Made by a program: the position numbers and the translations under genes. A stretch of 64,000 bases of DNA from contig NZ_FMZJ01000003.1 in assembly GCF_900101455.1 (NCBI RefSeq), positions 62,001 to 126,000 of the forward strand, given 5' to 3'. The notes under the pieces are model-generated. The model was not told where the DNA came from, ran no database searches, and was given only the letters and a program-made list of their open reading frames with translations. Positions within the stretch are counted from its first letter, which is position 1. Every line of letters begins with the position of its first letter. Below, one piece after another: positions 33,716-42,575 of the stretch. The DNA comes from Sphingomonas sp. YR710 (GTDB lineage: Bacteria > Pseudomonadota > Alphaproteobacteria > Sphingomonadales > Sphingomonadaceae).

Positions 33716-35495
33716 CGTGCATCCACTTCTTGAGCGCGAACGAAATGACGAACAACAAGGCGCCGATGCTGATCGCAATCAGACCGATCGTCTGGAACAC
33801 GCCGGCATAGGTATCAAGGCTGACCTTGAGGTTGGTTACCTGCCCGCCGACCGTCTCGACGCTCGCGACCTGCGCGACCACGCCGGCCACATATTGTGCG
33901 CAGGAGATCGAGAGGAACCACACCCCCATCATCAGCCCGACGACACGGGCGATCGACAATTTGGTGATCATCGAAAGGCCGACCGGCGAGATGCACAGTT
34001 CGGCCATCGAATGGATCAGGTAGAGCAAGGCGAGCCACCAGACCGACACCTTGAAGTCCGGACCGGCATAATGTGTGCCCCACACGAGCGCCAGGAATCC
34101 CAGGCCGACGCCAGCCAGCCCGATCGCGAACTTGATCGGAATCCCCGGCTCCCATCCGCGCCGGCCCAGCGCGTTCCACATCACGCTGAAAAACGGCGCC
34201 AGCGCGACGATGAAGAAGGCGTTGAAGAATTGCGTCTGCCCCGCCGACATCGTGAACAGCCCAAACACCGACAAATCGGTGTTGCGATCGGCAAACAGGG
34301 TCAGCGACGATCCTGCCTGTTCGAACAGGGTCCAGAAGGTGACGTTGAACACGATGAGCACGATCGCCGCCATCATCATCTGAAACTCGACCTTGTTACC
34401 GACCCGCCATGACCACAGCGGAATGCCGATGACCGAGATCAGGAAGGTCGTGAACAGCACCTTGCCCATGATTGACAGGCCGAGCAGATAGCCAAGAATG
34501 CCGCTGCCCGGCGCCGCCTTCGGCGTGTTCATCAGGTTGACGAACAGGAACCACATCACGGGCACTGCAACCACCGCGCCCAGATAGATCAGCAGGCTGC
34601 GATCGCTTGTCTGGCCCGGTGGCGGATCACCATAGCCGTGCAGCTTGCTTCCACTGAACTGGATCAGCGCCCATGACAGCAACATACCGATCGCGGCGAG
34701 GCCGAACCCGGCCCACCAGCCGACCGCGACCGCCAGAAACGGACACAGGATCTGCGAGAAAAGCGACCCGAGGTTGATCCCCATATAGAAGATCGTGAAT
34801 CCCGCATCGCGCCGACGATCGCCCATTGCATAAAGCGAGCCGACGATCGTCGATATGTTCGGTTTGAAAAAGCCGTTGCCGACCGTGATCATCGACAATG
34901 CGATCAGCATCAGCATCGTATGAAATGTGCTGCGATCGGCACCCGGCTCGAACCCGCTTTTGGCGACCGTCCGTGCCACCGTGCCATCGGGTGCCAGCAG
35001 CGAGACGGTCCCGTCATCCTGGCCCTTGATCGTCAGATGCTGTCCGCCGGCGACCACATATTGCGTGTCGGAGCTTCCCGCCCGATCGATTCCGACCTCG
35101 TAGCGTGTGCCGTCGATCATCGCATAGGGTTTCGCCGTCGGCCCGCCAAAACACAAAACGAAATAGCCGAAAGCCATCACGATCGCGCCGAATTTGACCG
35201 ATTTCTTGGATCCCAGATAACGATCGGCAATCATTCCGCCGACGAGCGGGGTGAGATAGACGAGCGCTGTAAAGCCGCCATAAAGGCCGTTGGTGGTCTG
35301 ATCGTTGAACAGGAAATGCTTGGTCAGATAGAGCGTGAGCAGCGCCCGCATGCCATAATAACCGAACCGCTCCATCGCTTCGGTGGTGAAGAGCCGGGCA
35401 AGCTGCCTGGGGTGCCCGAACCAGGTATCGCCGTCACTTCGGCTCAGATGGGATGAGGGAGGCTCTGTCGTCGCGTCAGCGGAGCTTTGGACCAT
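33705..35495 (-). CDS. POT-family proton-dependent peptide transporter
   Basis: A 596-residue polytopic protein. The proton-coupling ExxERF-type motif reads TEAMERFGYYGMRALLTLYL, with GGMIADRYLGSKK following. Twelve to fourteen hydrophobic helices can be followed to the end. A hydrophilic insertion of about 75 residues (roughly 125-200, including GTRYEVGIDRAGSSDTQ) is a known feature of some POT members. It imports di- and tripeptides. It is first in an operon with two amidohydrolases that could cleave modified peptides. It is divergent from the nitroreductase gene with 130 bases between. Confidence 0.9.
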   Translation of the reverse strand: MVQSSADATTEPPSSHLSRSDGDTWFGHPRQLARLFTTEAMERFGYYGMRALLTLYLTKHFLFNDQTTNGLYGGFTALVYLTPLVGGMIADRYLGSKKSVKFGAIVMAFGYFVLCFGGPTAKPYAMIDGTRYEVGIDRAGSSDTQYVVAGGQHLTIKGQDDGTVSLLAPDGTVARTVAKSGFEPGADRSTFHTMLMLIALSMITVGNGFFKPNISTIVGSLYAMGDRRRDAGFTIFYMGINLGSLFSQILCPFLAVAVGWWAGFGLAAIGMLLSWALIQFSGSKLHGYGDPPPGQTSDRSLLIYLGAVVAVPVMWFLFVNLMNTPKAAPGSGILGYLLGLSIMGKVLFTTFLISVIGIPLWSWRVGNKVEFQMMMAAIVLIVFNVTFWTLFEQAGSSLTLFADRNTDLSVFGLFTMSAGQTQFFNAFFIVALAPFFSVMWNALGRRGWEPGIPIKFAIGLAGVGLGFLALVWGTHYAGPDFKVSVWWLALLYLIHSMAELCISPVGLSMITKLSIARVVGLMMGVWFLSISCAQYVAGVVAQVASVETVGGQVTNLKVSLDTYAGVFQTIGLIAISIGALLFVISFALKKWMHGVQ

Positions 35496-35629
35496 GAAAT
35501 GCTTTCTGTCTTATCGTGCGGGTGTCGGCGGCAGTCGGCCAGCCCATCACCGGAATGCTGTGAGACTAAAGGGATTTTCGTCGCTGTGAAGCCGATTGTT
35601 GCCGGCCCATGCCGCTGGTACGAAACGCA

Positions 35630-36211
35630 ATGTTCAACGACCTGTCCTCCACCGCCGCGCTTCTCGCCACCCGCCGATCCGGCAAGCCGCGCGACATGAT
35701 AGCGCCGGGCCCAGACGAGGTGGATTTGTGCCGGATTCTCGATGCGGCCATGCGTGTGCCCGATCATGGCAAGCTATCGCCCTGGCGGTTCGTCATCATC
35801 CCCGCCGATCGCCGCCCGGCCTTTGCCGATCGGCTCCAGCAGGCCTATCGCGCCGAAAAGCCCGACGCCGGACGCCTCGAGCTCGAGGCGATAGCGCAAT
35901 TTGCCGGGCAGGCCCCGACGATGGTCGCGGTGCTTTCGACGCCGGCGCAGGGCCGCGACATTCCGTTGTGGGAACAGCAATTGTCGGCGGGCGCGGCCTG
36001 CATGACGATGCTGATCGCCGCCCATGCGCTGGGCTATGTCGGATGCTGGCTCACCGGATGGCCCGCCTATAGCGATGATGTCCGCGATGCGCTGGGCGGC
36101 GGGGCGAACGATCGTATCGCCGGCTTCCTCTTCATGGGATCGCCGTCGCGCCCGCTCAAGGAGCGCCCCCGGCCGACGCGCGAAGCTATCGTTTCGACGT
36201 GGAAAGGATGA
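35630..36211 (+). CDS. Nitroreductase-family FMN protein (YdjA-like)
   Basis: A 193-residue nitroreductase-fold protein. LLATRRSGKPRDM near the N-terminus, MRVPDHGKLSPWRFVI, WEQQLSAGAACMTMLIAAHALGYVGCWLTGWPAY and the C-terminal GFLFMGSPSRPLKERPRP fit the small YdjA-type group. It binds FMN and reduces an unknown acceptor with NAD(P)H. ATG 35630 is chosen over 35609 because it starts just before the conserved region; neither has a strong ribosome binding site. The GntR gene follows at 42 bases. Confidence 0.85.
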   Translation: MFNDLSSTAALLATRRSGKPRDMIAPGPDEVDLCRILDAAMRVPDHGKLSPWRFVIIPADRRPAFADRLQQAYRAEKPDAGRLELEAIAQFAGQAPTMVAVLSTPAQGRDIPLWEQQLSAGAACMTMLIAAHALGYVGCWLTGWPAYSDDVRDALGGGANDRIAGFLFMGSPSRPLKERPRPTREAIVSTWKG

Positions 36212-36232
36212 TTGGGATTGACGCGCCATGCT

Positions 36233-36250
36233 GTGTTACCACAGTGTCAC
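36233..36250 (+). promoter_or_regulatory. Possible operator before the GntR gene
   Basis: GTGTTAC (36233-36239) and GTGTCAC (36244-36250) are near-identical direct repeats spaced by 11 bases, one helical turn, immediately before the GntR start codon. The first is also part of TGTG-TTAC-CACA. Autoregulation by the adjacent GntR protein is possible but not shown. Confidence 0.25.
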
Positions 36251-36253
36251 GCA

Positions 36254-36601
36254 ATGAGCAGCCAGGACCGTCCCGTCTATCTTCGCCTTCGCGACATCAT
36301 CGCCGATTCCATATTGGACGGCACGTATGGCGATGGCGAGGCGCTACCCTCCGTCCGCGTCTTTGCCGCCCAGCATGGCGCCAATCCGCTGACGGCCGCC
36401 AAGGCCTATCAGGGCTTTCAGGATGACGGGCTGGTTGTGGTCAAACGCGGCGTTGGCATGTTCGTGGCCGAAGGCGCCGCCGATCGGCTGCGCAGCGAGG
36501 CGCGCGCGCGCTTCCTGAACGAAGAATGGCCCCGCGTCGTGCGCACGATGCAGCGCCTTCGGATCGATCCGGCCGACCTGCTGGAGCGGGCTGGGAGCTG
36601 A
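36254..36601 (+). CDS. GntR-family transcription regulator, YtrA-type
   Basis: A 115-residue protein with only a winged helix (VYLRLRDIIADSILDGTYGDGEALPSVR...ANPLTAAKAYQGFQDDGLVVVKRGVGMFVAEGA) and a short helical tail, the pattern of YtrA-subfamily regulators that lack a large ligand domain. ATG 36254 starts just ahead of the conserved domain. It lies after the nitroreductase gene and may control it or itself. Confidence 0.85.
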   Translation: MSSQDRPVYLRLRDIIADSILDGTYGDGEALPSVRVFAAQHGANPLTAAKAYQGFQDDGLVVVKRGVGMFVAEGAADRLRSEARARFLNEEWPRVVRTMQRLRIDPADLLERAGS

Positions 36602-36652
36602 GGACGGCCCGGCGGTCGAACATGATGCTCTTTGGTATGGATTTCAGCTGTT

Positions 36653-37606
36653 ATGATGTCCGACCCTAGCTTCCCCGTGATCCTGCCGGCCGATTCCGCG
36701 GGCATCGCCCGTGCGGCAGGCCTGATCATCGAGGGCAAACCGGTCGCCGTCCCAAGTGAGACTGTGTATGGGCTGGCCGCCGACGCAACCTCGGGGGAGG
36801 CTGTCGCCACCATCTACGCCGCCAAGGGGCGCCCTGGTTTCAATCCGCTGATCGTCCATGTTACCGACCTCTCCGCCGCCCAGGCGATTGCCATAATGTC
36901 TCCGCTCGCCCAGCGCCTTGCCCACGCGTTCTGGCCAGGGCCGTTGACGATGGTGCTGCCGATCGCGCCTAATTCCCCGATTGCCGGGCTCGTCACTGCC
37001 GGCCTGCCCACGGTCGCCGTTCGGATGCCTGCCCACCCGATCATGCGCGCGCTGATCGCCGCCGCCGGCCGGCCGCTGGCCGCCCCTTCGGCCAATGCGA
37101 GCGGAACGATCAGCCCGACCTGCGCAAGCCATGTCGCACGCTCGCTTGCCGGCCGCATTCCCATGATCCTCGATGGCGGTCCAACCGCGGTGGGAATCGA
37201 ATCCACGATCATCGGTGTCGACGAAAATGAAATCCGGTTGCTGCGCGAGGGGCCGATTACGGCGAGCGATCTCACCGCCGCAACGGGGCTGGAGATACAG
37301 GCCGCCATCCCCGGCCGGATCGACGCACCCGGCCAGTTGAGCAGCCACTATGCTCCGGCCAAGCCGCTGCGACTAAACGCCCTGACAGCTCAGCCCGACG
37401 AATATCTGATCGGCTTCGGCCCGGTTGCCGGCAATATCAGCTTGTCGGCGACGGGGGATCTCATCGAAGCCGCCGCTCGCCTGTTCGCCCTGTTGCACAG
37501 CGCCGACGAACAGGCAGAGCGGCGTATCGCGGTCGCACCGATACCAACGATCGGGCTTGGCGCCGCTATCAACGATCGGCTTCGTCGGGCCGCGGCTCCC
37601 CGCTGA
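36653..37606 (+). CDS. Threonylcarbamoyl-AMP synthase (Sua5/TsaC type)
   Basis: A 317-residue two-domain Sua5-type protein. The YrdC domain shows KPVAVPSETVYGLAADAT, YAAKGRPGFNPLIVHV, FWPGPLTMVL, RMPAHP and APSANASGTISPT. The linker and C-terminal Sua5 domain begin near PGQLSSHYAPAKPLRL. It makes the intermediate for t6A37 in ANN-decoding tRNAs. The start ATG may be 36653 or the adjacent 36656. The gene runs tail to tail with radC, three bases apart. Confidence 0.92.
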   Translation: MMSDPSFPVILPADSAGIARAAGLIIEGKPVAVPSETVYGLAADATSGEAVATIYAAKGRPGFNPLIVHVTDLSAAQAIAIMSPLAQRLAHAFWPGPLTMVLPIAPNSPIAGLVTAGLPTVAVRMPAHPIMRALIAAAGRPLAAPSANASGTISPTCASHVARSLAGRIPMILDGGPTAVGIESTIIGVDENEIRLLREGPITASDLTAATGLEIQAAIPGRIDAPGQLSSHYAPAKPLRLNALTAQPDEYLIGFGPVAGNISLSATGDLIEAAARLFALLHSADEQAERRIAVAPIPTIGLGAAINDRLRRAAAPR

Positions 37607-37609
37607 GGG

Positions 37610-38374
37610 TCAGAGCAGCCCGCGCTCGCGAAAGCTTGTCCAGCCCGACTTGGCTATCACCAGATGGTCATGGATCGCGATCTCCAGCGCCGAAGCCGCC
37701 GCCACGATCCGTTCGGTTGCCTCGATATCGCCCCGGCTAGGATAGGGATCGCCCGAGGGATGGTTGTGGACGAGGATCAACGCTGTCGCACCGAGCTCCA
37801 GCGCGCGCTTCATGATTTCGCGCGGATAGATCGGCGCCTGGGTTACCGATCCCTTGCCCATCACCTCATCGCGCAACAGGCTGTTGCTGGCATTGAGGAA
37901 CAATACCCGCAGATGTTCGGACGAAGCATACGCCATGCTGGCGAGCAGATAATTGATCAGCGCTTCCGATGTCGAAAAGACCGGGCCGCGCCGCGCCTCG
38001 ATCCGCAGCGAGTGCAGCATGGTCGCCCGAACGACCATCAGGAAGTCGACGGCATTATGATCGTCCGGGATACACGCTTTCAGCGCGTCCGGCCCCGCCG
38101 CCAGGATCGCCGGCAGCGATCCGAATTCATTGATCAGGCGAGATGCCAGCGTATCGGCGCGCGACCAGCCAAGCGGCTGCAGCAGCGATTCTAGGAGCGT
38201 TTTGCATTGCTCTTCGCTGCGATATGGTCCGCCCTCGCCCCAATCACCAAGGCCGCCAGCATCGGATAAGCCCAGAACCCTTGCGCTATCGAATATGCGC
38301 GCGGGACGATCGCCGGATCGACGAACTTTGCGAGATGTGTCGCGACCCCGATGATTTGAAATGCAGTTGTCCAT
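37610..38374 (-). CDS. radC: RadC-like JAB-domain protein; 5' end overlaps the preceding gene
   Basis: A RadC/UPF0758-type protein. The MPN/JAB metal motif is visible as ALILVHNHPSGDPYPSRGD, with GSVTQAPIYPREIMKRAL before it and an HhH-like N-terminal part (SRLINEFGSLPAILAAGPDAL). Its biochemical role is unsettled; a DNA-repair role was once claimed. The only ATG, GTG or TTG ahead of conserved sequence is ATG 38374, which gives 254 residues but puts about 184 bases inside the upstream membrane-protein gene. The first 50 or so residues do not look like RadC, so a rarer start codon nearer 38200 is possible. Confidence 0.75.
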   Translation of the reverse strand: MDNCISNHRGRDTSRKVRRSGDRPARIFDSARVLGLSDAGGLGDWGEGGPYRSEEQCKTLLESLLQPLGWSRADTLASRLINEFGSLPAILAAGPDALKACIPDDHNAVDFLMVVRATMLHSLRIEARRGPVFSTSEALINYLLASMAYASSEHLRVLFLNASNSLLRDEVMGKGSVTQAPIYPREIMKRALELGATALILVHNHPSGDPYPSRGDIEATERIVAAASALEIAIHDHLVIAKSGWTSFRERGLL

Positions 38375-38625
38375 AGTGGCCAGAATTTGTCACTGCGTAA
38401 TGCCAAGGTCAGAAAGGCCGCGAGAACAGCGAGATCTATCAGCATCGCGCCCACCAGATGGGCGTGGAGCTTCGAAAACGCGAATCCCACCACCGGTGTC
38501 AAAAAGGATCCAGCGATCATGATGCCGGCACCGATCAGCTCTGATTGTCCGCCAAAGCGGATGGCATAGGCGCAGGAAGAAAGCAGGGTGACGAGGTAGG
38601 TCGCCAGGAGAATGTAGAAAATCAT
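38191..38625 (-). CDS. Small four-helix membrane protein of unknown function
   Basis: A 144-residue protein with four hydrophobic segments (FYILLATYLVTLLSSCAYAI, ELIGAGIMIAGSFLTPVVGF, VGAMLIDLAVLAAFLTLAL and YPMLAALVIGA). No family is recognised. Its last 184 bases overlap the radC reading frame. The hydrophobic pattern runs to its own stop, which supports it as the real frame in the overlap. Confidence 0.7.
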   Translation of the reverse strand: MIFYILLATYLVTLLSSCAYAIRFGGQSELIGAGIMIAGSFLTPVVGFAFSKLHAHLVGAMLIDLAVLAAFLTLALRSDKFWPLWTTAFQIIGVATHLAKFVDPAIVPRAYSIAQGFWAYPMLAALVIGARADHIAAKSNAKRS

Positions 38626-38688
38626 TTCCGGACCGGACCATAAGGCTATGATCCGGTCAAGCTCCCCTAGCCTTCCTCATCGCGAACG

Positions 38689-39036
38689 TCAGGCTGCGTT
38701 GCGCTTGACGATCGAAAGGCCCCCATTGTTGTGCTCGGACTTGAGCTCAAGGCCACCAAGGGCAACGTTGCGCAGACCGATCTGGTCGCGGGCTTCAGCC
38801 AGGTGGTGATGCGTGTCGATGATGCCGCGGCGCGCGCGCACCAGCGACGAAAATGTCTCAGCGGCCGACTCTAAAGCGCCATTCCCGATCACGGCGGAAA
38901 TATTCGCTTCGCAACGAGCGACGGGCATGTAGCCAGAGAGATCGGCGATGGCGGTGAGGGCAGCGTCAATGGCGTGCTCGGCTGCGATCAGACGGTTCGC
39001 AAGTTCCTGAGCGACTTCGCGGCGTTTGATGAGCAT
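38689..39036 (-). CDS. Small helical cytoplasmic protein of unknown function
   Basis: A 115-residue protein, mostly amphipathic helix, starting MLIKRREVAQELANRLIAAE with GGGAGA upstream of ATG 39036. Conserved-looking features are LPVARCEANISAVIG-like sequence near residues 50-60 and a C-terminal DQIGLRNVALGGLELK. No family is assigned. It lies 73 bases after the membrane-anchored HTH gene on the same strand and may be co-transcribed with it. Confidence 0.7.
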   Translation of the reverse strand: MLIKRREVAQELANRLIAAEHAIDAALTAIADLSGYMPVARCEANISAVIGNGALESAAETFSSLVRARRGIIDTHHHLAEARDQIGLRNVALGGLELKSEHNNGGLSIVKRNAA

Positions 39037-39109
39037 GTGAATCTCCCTGCGCGCCGCTTCACAAACGGCACGTTGAATCTGATAAATTTTTGTAGAATTT
39101 GCGCTTGGG

Positions 39110-39640
39110 CTAAAGCAGCCGCGATAGCGCATCAAGTCCGGCCAACAGCATGCCGAACGAGAGGGCCGTGCCAACCGCTATAGCGGCGATCCAGCCTAGT
39201 CGGGAAACATATCCTAGGTCATTCCGCGCTCCTCCGGCTGTCGGGAGCGGCAGTCGGAAGGATTGTTGGACCGGCCAGGCATTCGCCCGAAAAGCGACCT
39301 GCTCTTCTCTGACCGCGTCACCGAAACCCTGTTCGAAATGCCGCTGCTCCTGCTGAGCAATAGGCATATCTCTGGCCATTATCGGGGGCTGCGCAACGTG
39401 CGGTGCTTGATATAGGGGCGATTGATATAGCTCTGGACGCTCATGCTGAGCGAGCATACGGGCGGCCTCGAAGCGATTGGCAGCACCCAGTGTCTGGATT
39501 GCAACGCGCAGCCGTTGGTCGACAGTGTGCGGCGAAATATCAAGTGCGCGGGCGATATCCTTGGAAGACATGTGCATCAGCACCATCCGGAGGCAGGCGC
39601 GCTGTCCCTCCGACAATTTGGCAACAGACTCTGTTTCCAT
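39110..39640 (-). CDS. Membrane-anchored LuxR-type HTH protein
   Basis: A 176-residue protein. The N-terminal LuxR/GerE-type helix-turn-helix reads LSEGQRACLRMVLMHMSSKDIARALDIS..TVDQRLRVAIQTLG (residues 9-52). A Gln/Pro-rich linker follows, then one C-terminal membrane helix (LGWIAAIAVGTALSFGMLLAGL). No receiver or ligand domain is present. An inner-membrane transcription factor with its DNA-binding end in the cytoplasm is implied, perhaps released or tuned by a membrane event. Confidence 0.8.
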   Translation of the reverse strand: METESVAKLSEGQRACLRMVLMHMSSKDIARALDISPHTVDQRLRVAIQTLGAANRFEAARMLAQHERPELYQSPLYQAPHVAQPPIMARDMPIAQQEQRHFEQGFGDAVREEQVAFRANAWPVQQSFRLPLPTAGGARNDLGYVSRLGWIAAIAVGTALSFGMLLAGLDALSRLL

Positions 39641-39837
39641 GGTGCTCTGACCCTATCGACGCCGCTTCACGAACCTTCGCATACATATGACGAGTGGCTG
39701 TGGTGGTCCACCGAAACTGGACGAACGACATGATGCAAAGACGAAATACCGCAGAATTCGTCGATTCGAATTAGGCCGGAGGCGCTGTCGACTGCCGATA
39801 AAACCATCTCAGCATGCCGCAAAACCGGCGAATCAGC

Positions 39838-40995
39838 CTAAGTGATTCGTCGATTCGGGAAGCAACCGGAATATTTTGTTTGGAAGCGGGACGGCCCATA
39901 TCGATCGATATCAATGCTTGATACAGCTGATGGCAATTCGCGCGCCAACAGAATTGCGGCGCCGATCATTGCCGCCGCAGGCGCCGTCTGGATCCCGAAA
40001 CCACCCTGCCCGGCGAACCAGAAGAATCCCGGAGCCTGACAGTCTGGCCCATAAACCGGCGCCCGATCCGGTGAGAAGCTGCGCAGCCCCGCCCAGGCTT
40101 TCTCCCGCTTCACGATCTTCCAGTCGACGACCTGTTCCAACCGGTCGATCGCAAGAGCAACATCATAATCATCAGGCGCGATATCCGATGCAATGGCCGG
40201 CGTCTCGTCATGCGGTGATAGCCAGATCCGGCCGCCCGCCTCCGGCTTGAAATAATATCGACCGGCGGCATCGATTACCAACGGCAGCTCCGCCGGTGCC
40301 GCAGGCTCCACCAGCAGTTGAACGACGGTTCGCCGATAGGGCGTGATCGCGATCGGCATCGCGCCTGCCAAAGCCGCGATCTCGGTTGCCCAGGCTCCTG
40401 CGGAATTGACGATCACCGAAGCCTCGACCTGCCCTGCGGTTGTGCTGAGCCGCCAACCGGGACCTGCGCGCTCGATCCCGATAACCCGCGCGTCGCAGAT
40501 CAACCGCCCGCCGGCACGCCTAGCGGCCCCTAGATAATGGGCATGGAGTGCGGCCACATCGATATCGGAACAGCTTGGTTCGGCGAGTGCATCATCGAAT
40601 CCTCTCCGAATCCCGGGCAAAATCGATGCGATCGATGCCCGCCCCATCCGCTCCAGCCGGATCCCGCGCCCCGCGAATTCCGCCGCCAGACGATCTAACG
40701 CCGCGCCTCCTCCCGGCGCAGCGAGATGAAGCGCGCCGCGCGGGCCAAGGAAGCCACTCCGCCGAAGCCAATCGCCCGACGCGCTCGTCAAAGGTTGCAC
40801 GGCCGGGCCCCCATAGGTTTCTGACCAGAACGCGGCCGATCGGCCTGTGCTGTGATAGCCCGGCTGCGCCTCTGCTTCGATCAGCAGCACATTGGCATCG
40901 CCGCCGATCTCGGCCGCCAGGCTCGCGCCCGCCATACCGGCACCGATGATGGCGATGTCACAACGGGCGACGGGCTGGATTAACGGCGGCAACAT
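39838..40995 (-). CDS. FAD-dependent D-amino-acid-oxidase-family oxidoreductase
   Basis: A 385-residue DAO-family flavoprotein. The FAD-binding IIGAGMAGASLAAEI is followed by LLIEAEAQPGYHSTGRSAA. Later segments include VIVNSAGAWATEIAALAG, TPYRRTVVQLL and the C-terminal FWFAGQGGFGIQTAPAAA. It oxidises an amine, amino acid or 2-hydroxyacid; L-2-hydroxyglutarate-type or glycine-type substrates cannot be separated by eye. It stands alone on the minus strand, divergent from cpaA. Confidence 0.83.
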   Translation of the reverse strand: MLPPLIQPVARCDIAIIGAGMAGASLAAEIGGDANVLLIEAEAQPGYHSTGRSAAFWSETYGGPAVQPLTSASGDWLRRSGFLGPRGALHLAAPGGGAALDRLAAEFAGRGIRLERMGRASIASILPGIRRGFDDALAEPSCSDIDVAALHAHYLGAARRAGGRLICDARVIGIERAGPGWRLSTTAGQVEASVIVNSAGAWATEIAALAGAMPIAITPYRRTVVQLLVEPAAPAELPLVIDAAGRYYFKPEAGGRIWLSPHDETPAIASDIAPDDYDVALAIDRLEQVVDWKIVKREKAWAGLRSFSPDRAPVYGPDCQAPGFFWFAGQGGFGIQTAPAAAMIGAAILLARELPSAVSSIDIDRYGPSRFQTKYSGCFPNRRIT

Positions 40996-41044
40996 CCGCG
41001 TCAGTTACGTTTTGGTAAGCGTGTCCGTCTAGCTTTGCTTTGCC

Positions 41045-41518
41045 ATGTCGAACATTCTGCCCCAGATTTTTACGATCCTGCTGATCGTCCTGATGCTGAT
41101 CGCAGGGTGGACGGATATCCGCAGCCGCACGATTCCCAATGAAGTCAACGCGGCGATCGCTCTCCTCGCGGTCGGGTGGTGGTTCGTGTGCGGCCTTCCC
41201 TTATGGCCGGCGATCGGCGTCCGCATCGCCGTCGCACTCGTGGTGTTCGCGATCTTCGCGCTATTGTTCGCCTTCCGAATGATGGGCGGCGGCGACGTGA
41301 AAATGATCGCCGCACTCGCTTTGTGGCTCCCGTTCGCCTCGCTCATGACCATGCTGACCGTGATGGCGTTGGCCGGCGGCGTCATCACATTGTTCCTGCT
41401 CGTCCGTCACCGCTGGCGCCCAAATGAGAACAAGCCGCAGGTTCCCTATGGCATCGCGATCGCGATCGGCGGGCTTTGGGTGAGCGGGAACGGCTTGTTA
41501 ACCATGCCAGGCTCATAG
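41045..41518 (+). CDS. cpaA: Prepilin peptidase CpaA/TadV
   Basis: A 157-residue type IV leader peptidase of the short CpaA group. The two catalytic Asp are visible in AGWTDIRSRTIPN and GGGDVKMIAAL, with about five membrane helices. It cleaves Flp-type prepilins at the inner membrane. It is the first gene of a seven-gene plus-strand pilus operon. Confidence 0.9.
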   Translation: MSNILPQIFTILLIVLMLIAGWTDIRSRTIPNEVNAAIALLAVGWWFVCGLPLWPAIGVRIAVALVVFAIFALLFAFRMMGGGDVKMIAALALWLPFASLMTMLTVMALAGGVITLFLLVRHRWRPNENKPQVPYGIAIAIGGLWVSGNGLLTMPGS

Positions 41519-41561
41519 CCGTTGCACAGGCGATAAGCCCCGAGACGAGGCACCCGGACCG

Positions 41562-42575
41562 ATGGACGCGAAGAAACTGTTGCTGCTGATCCTGGCGCTG
41601 GTAATGGCCGGAATTTCGGCGTTCATGGCACGCGGCCTGTTTGGCGGCGAAAGCCAGGCGCGTGCCGAAGCCGCGCCGGCGCCTGCCGCGGCCATTCCGT
41701 CGGGTCCGGAAGTGCTGGTCGCCATTCGGCCGATGCCAGTCGGAACGATCGTCGGCCCCGAAAGCTTTCGCTTCCAGCGCTGGCCGAGCGAACTCGTCGG
41801 CAAGAACTATTTCCTCAAGGGCGAGAGCGACCTTGCCGCGCTCAACGGCACGGTCGTCCGCTCTGCGCTGACCGCCGGTGCGCCGCTGACGCAGGGATCG
41901 CTCGTCAAGCCCGGTGACCGCGGCTTCCTGGCGGCCGCGCTCGGCCCCGGCATGCGCGCGGTGACGGTGGCGGTATCGGCGCAATCCGGTGTGGCGGGTT
42001 TCGTTTTTCCCGGCGACCGTGTCGATCTGGTGTTAACGCAAGAGGTAGCGGGTGGTGGCGACGGTCCGCCGCTGAAAGCCGCCGAGACGATCATCCGCAA
42101 CGTCCGCGTTCTCGCCACCGATCAGCGCACCGACAAGCACGTCGACGATGACGGCAAGACCGTCGTCGCGCAATTTTCCAATGTCACGATGGAAGCCACG
42201 CCGCGCATCGCCGAAAAGATCGCGGTCGCGCAGGCGATCGGCCAATTGTCGCTCTCGCTGCGATCGATCGCAGACAATCAGGCCGAACTCGAAGATGCCG
42301 TGGCATCCGGCGCGGTCAAGCTACCCGCCGCCGCCGATCCCCGCGCCGAGCGGCAGATGTTGCTTCAAGTCGCAGCCCGGCCGATCGACACCGATACCAC
42401 TTATACCGTGGGCGCCGATGTATCGCGTTTCCAGCGCAGCTCGATCCCACCCCGGGTGGGCGGCGCCGCGCCCATGCCGTCACCCGGATCGGGCGGAACC
42501 CCGGCACCGGCGGGCCCCGCTGTGCGCATCGCGCGCGGCAACGTCGTGTCCACACAGCCGATCGGAGGCCGCTGA
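41562..42575 (+). CDS. cpaB: Flp pilus assembly protein CpaB/RcpC
   Basis: A 337-residue protein with an N-terminal membrane helix (KKLLLLILALVMAGISAFMA), a SAF domain (EVLVAIRPMPVGTIVGPESF ... PLTQGSLVKPGDRGFLAAAL) and RcpC-type sequence (AVSAQSGVAGFVFPGDRVDLVLTQ). It is a periplasmic partner of the secretin. The stop TGA shares one base with the cpaC ATG. Confidence 0.92.
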   Translation: MDAKKLLLLILALVMAGISAFMARGLFGGESQARAEAAPAPAAAIPSGPEVLVAIRPMPVGTIVGPESFRFQRWPSELVGKNYFLKGESDLAALNGTVVRSALTAGAPLTQGSLVKPGDRGFLAAALGPGMRAVTVAVSAQSGVAGFVFPGDRVDLVLTQEVAGGGDGPPLKAAETIIRNVRVLATDQRTDKHVDDDGKTVVAQFSNVTMEATPRIAEKIAVAQAIGQLSLSLRSIADNQAELEDAVASGAVKLPAAADPRAERQMLLQVAARPIDTDTTYTVGADVSRFQRSSIPPRVGGAAPMPSPGSGGTPAPAGPAVRIARGNVVSTQPIGGR

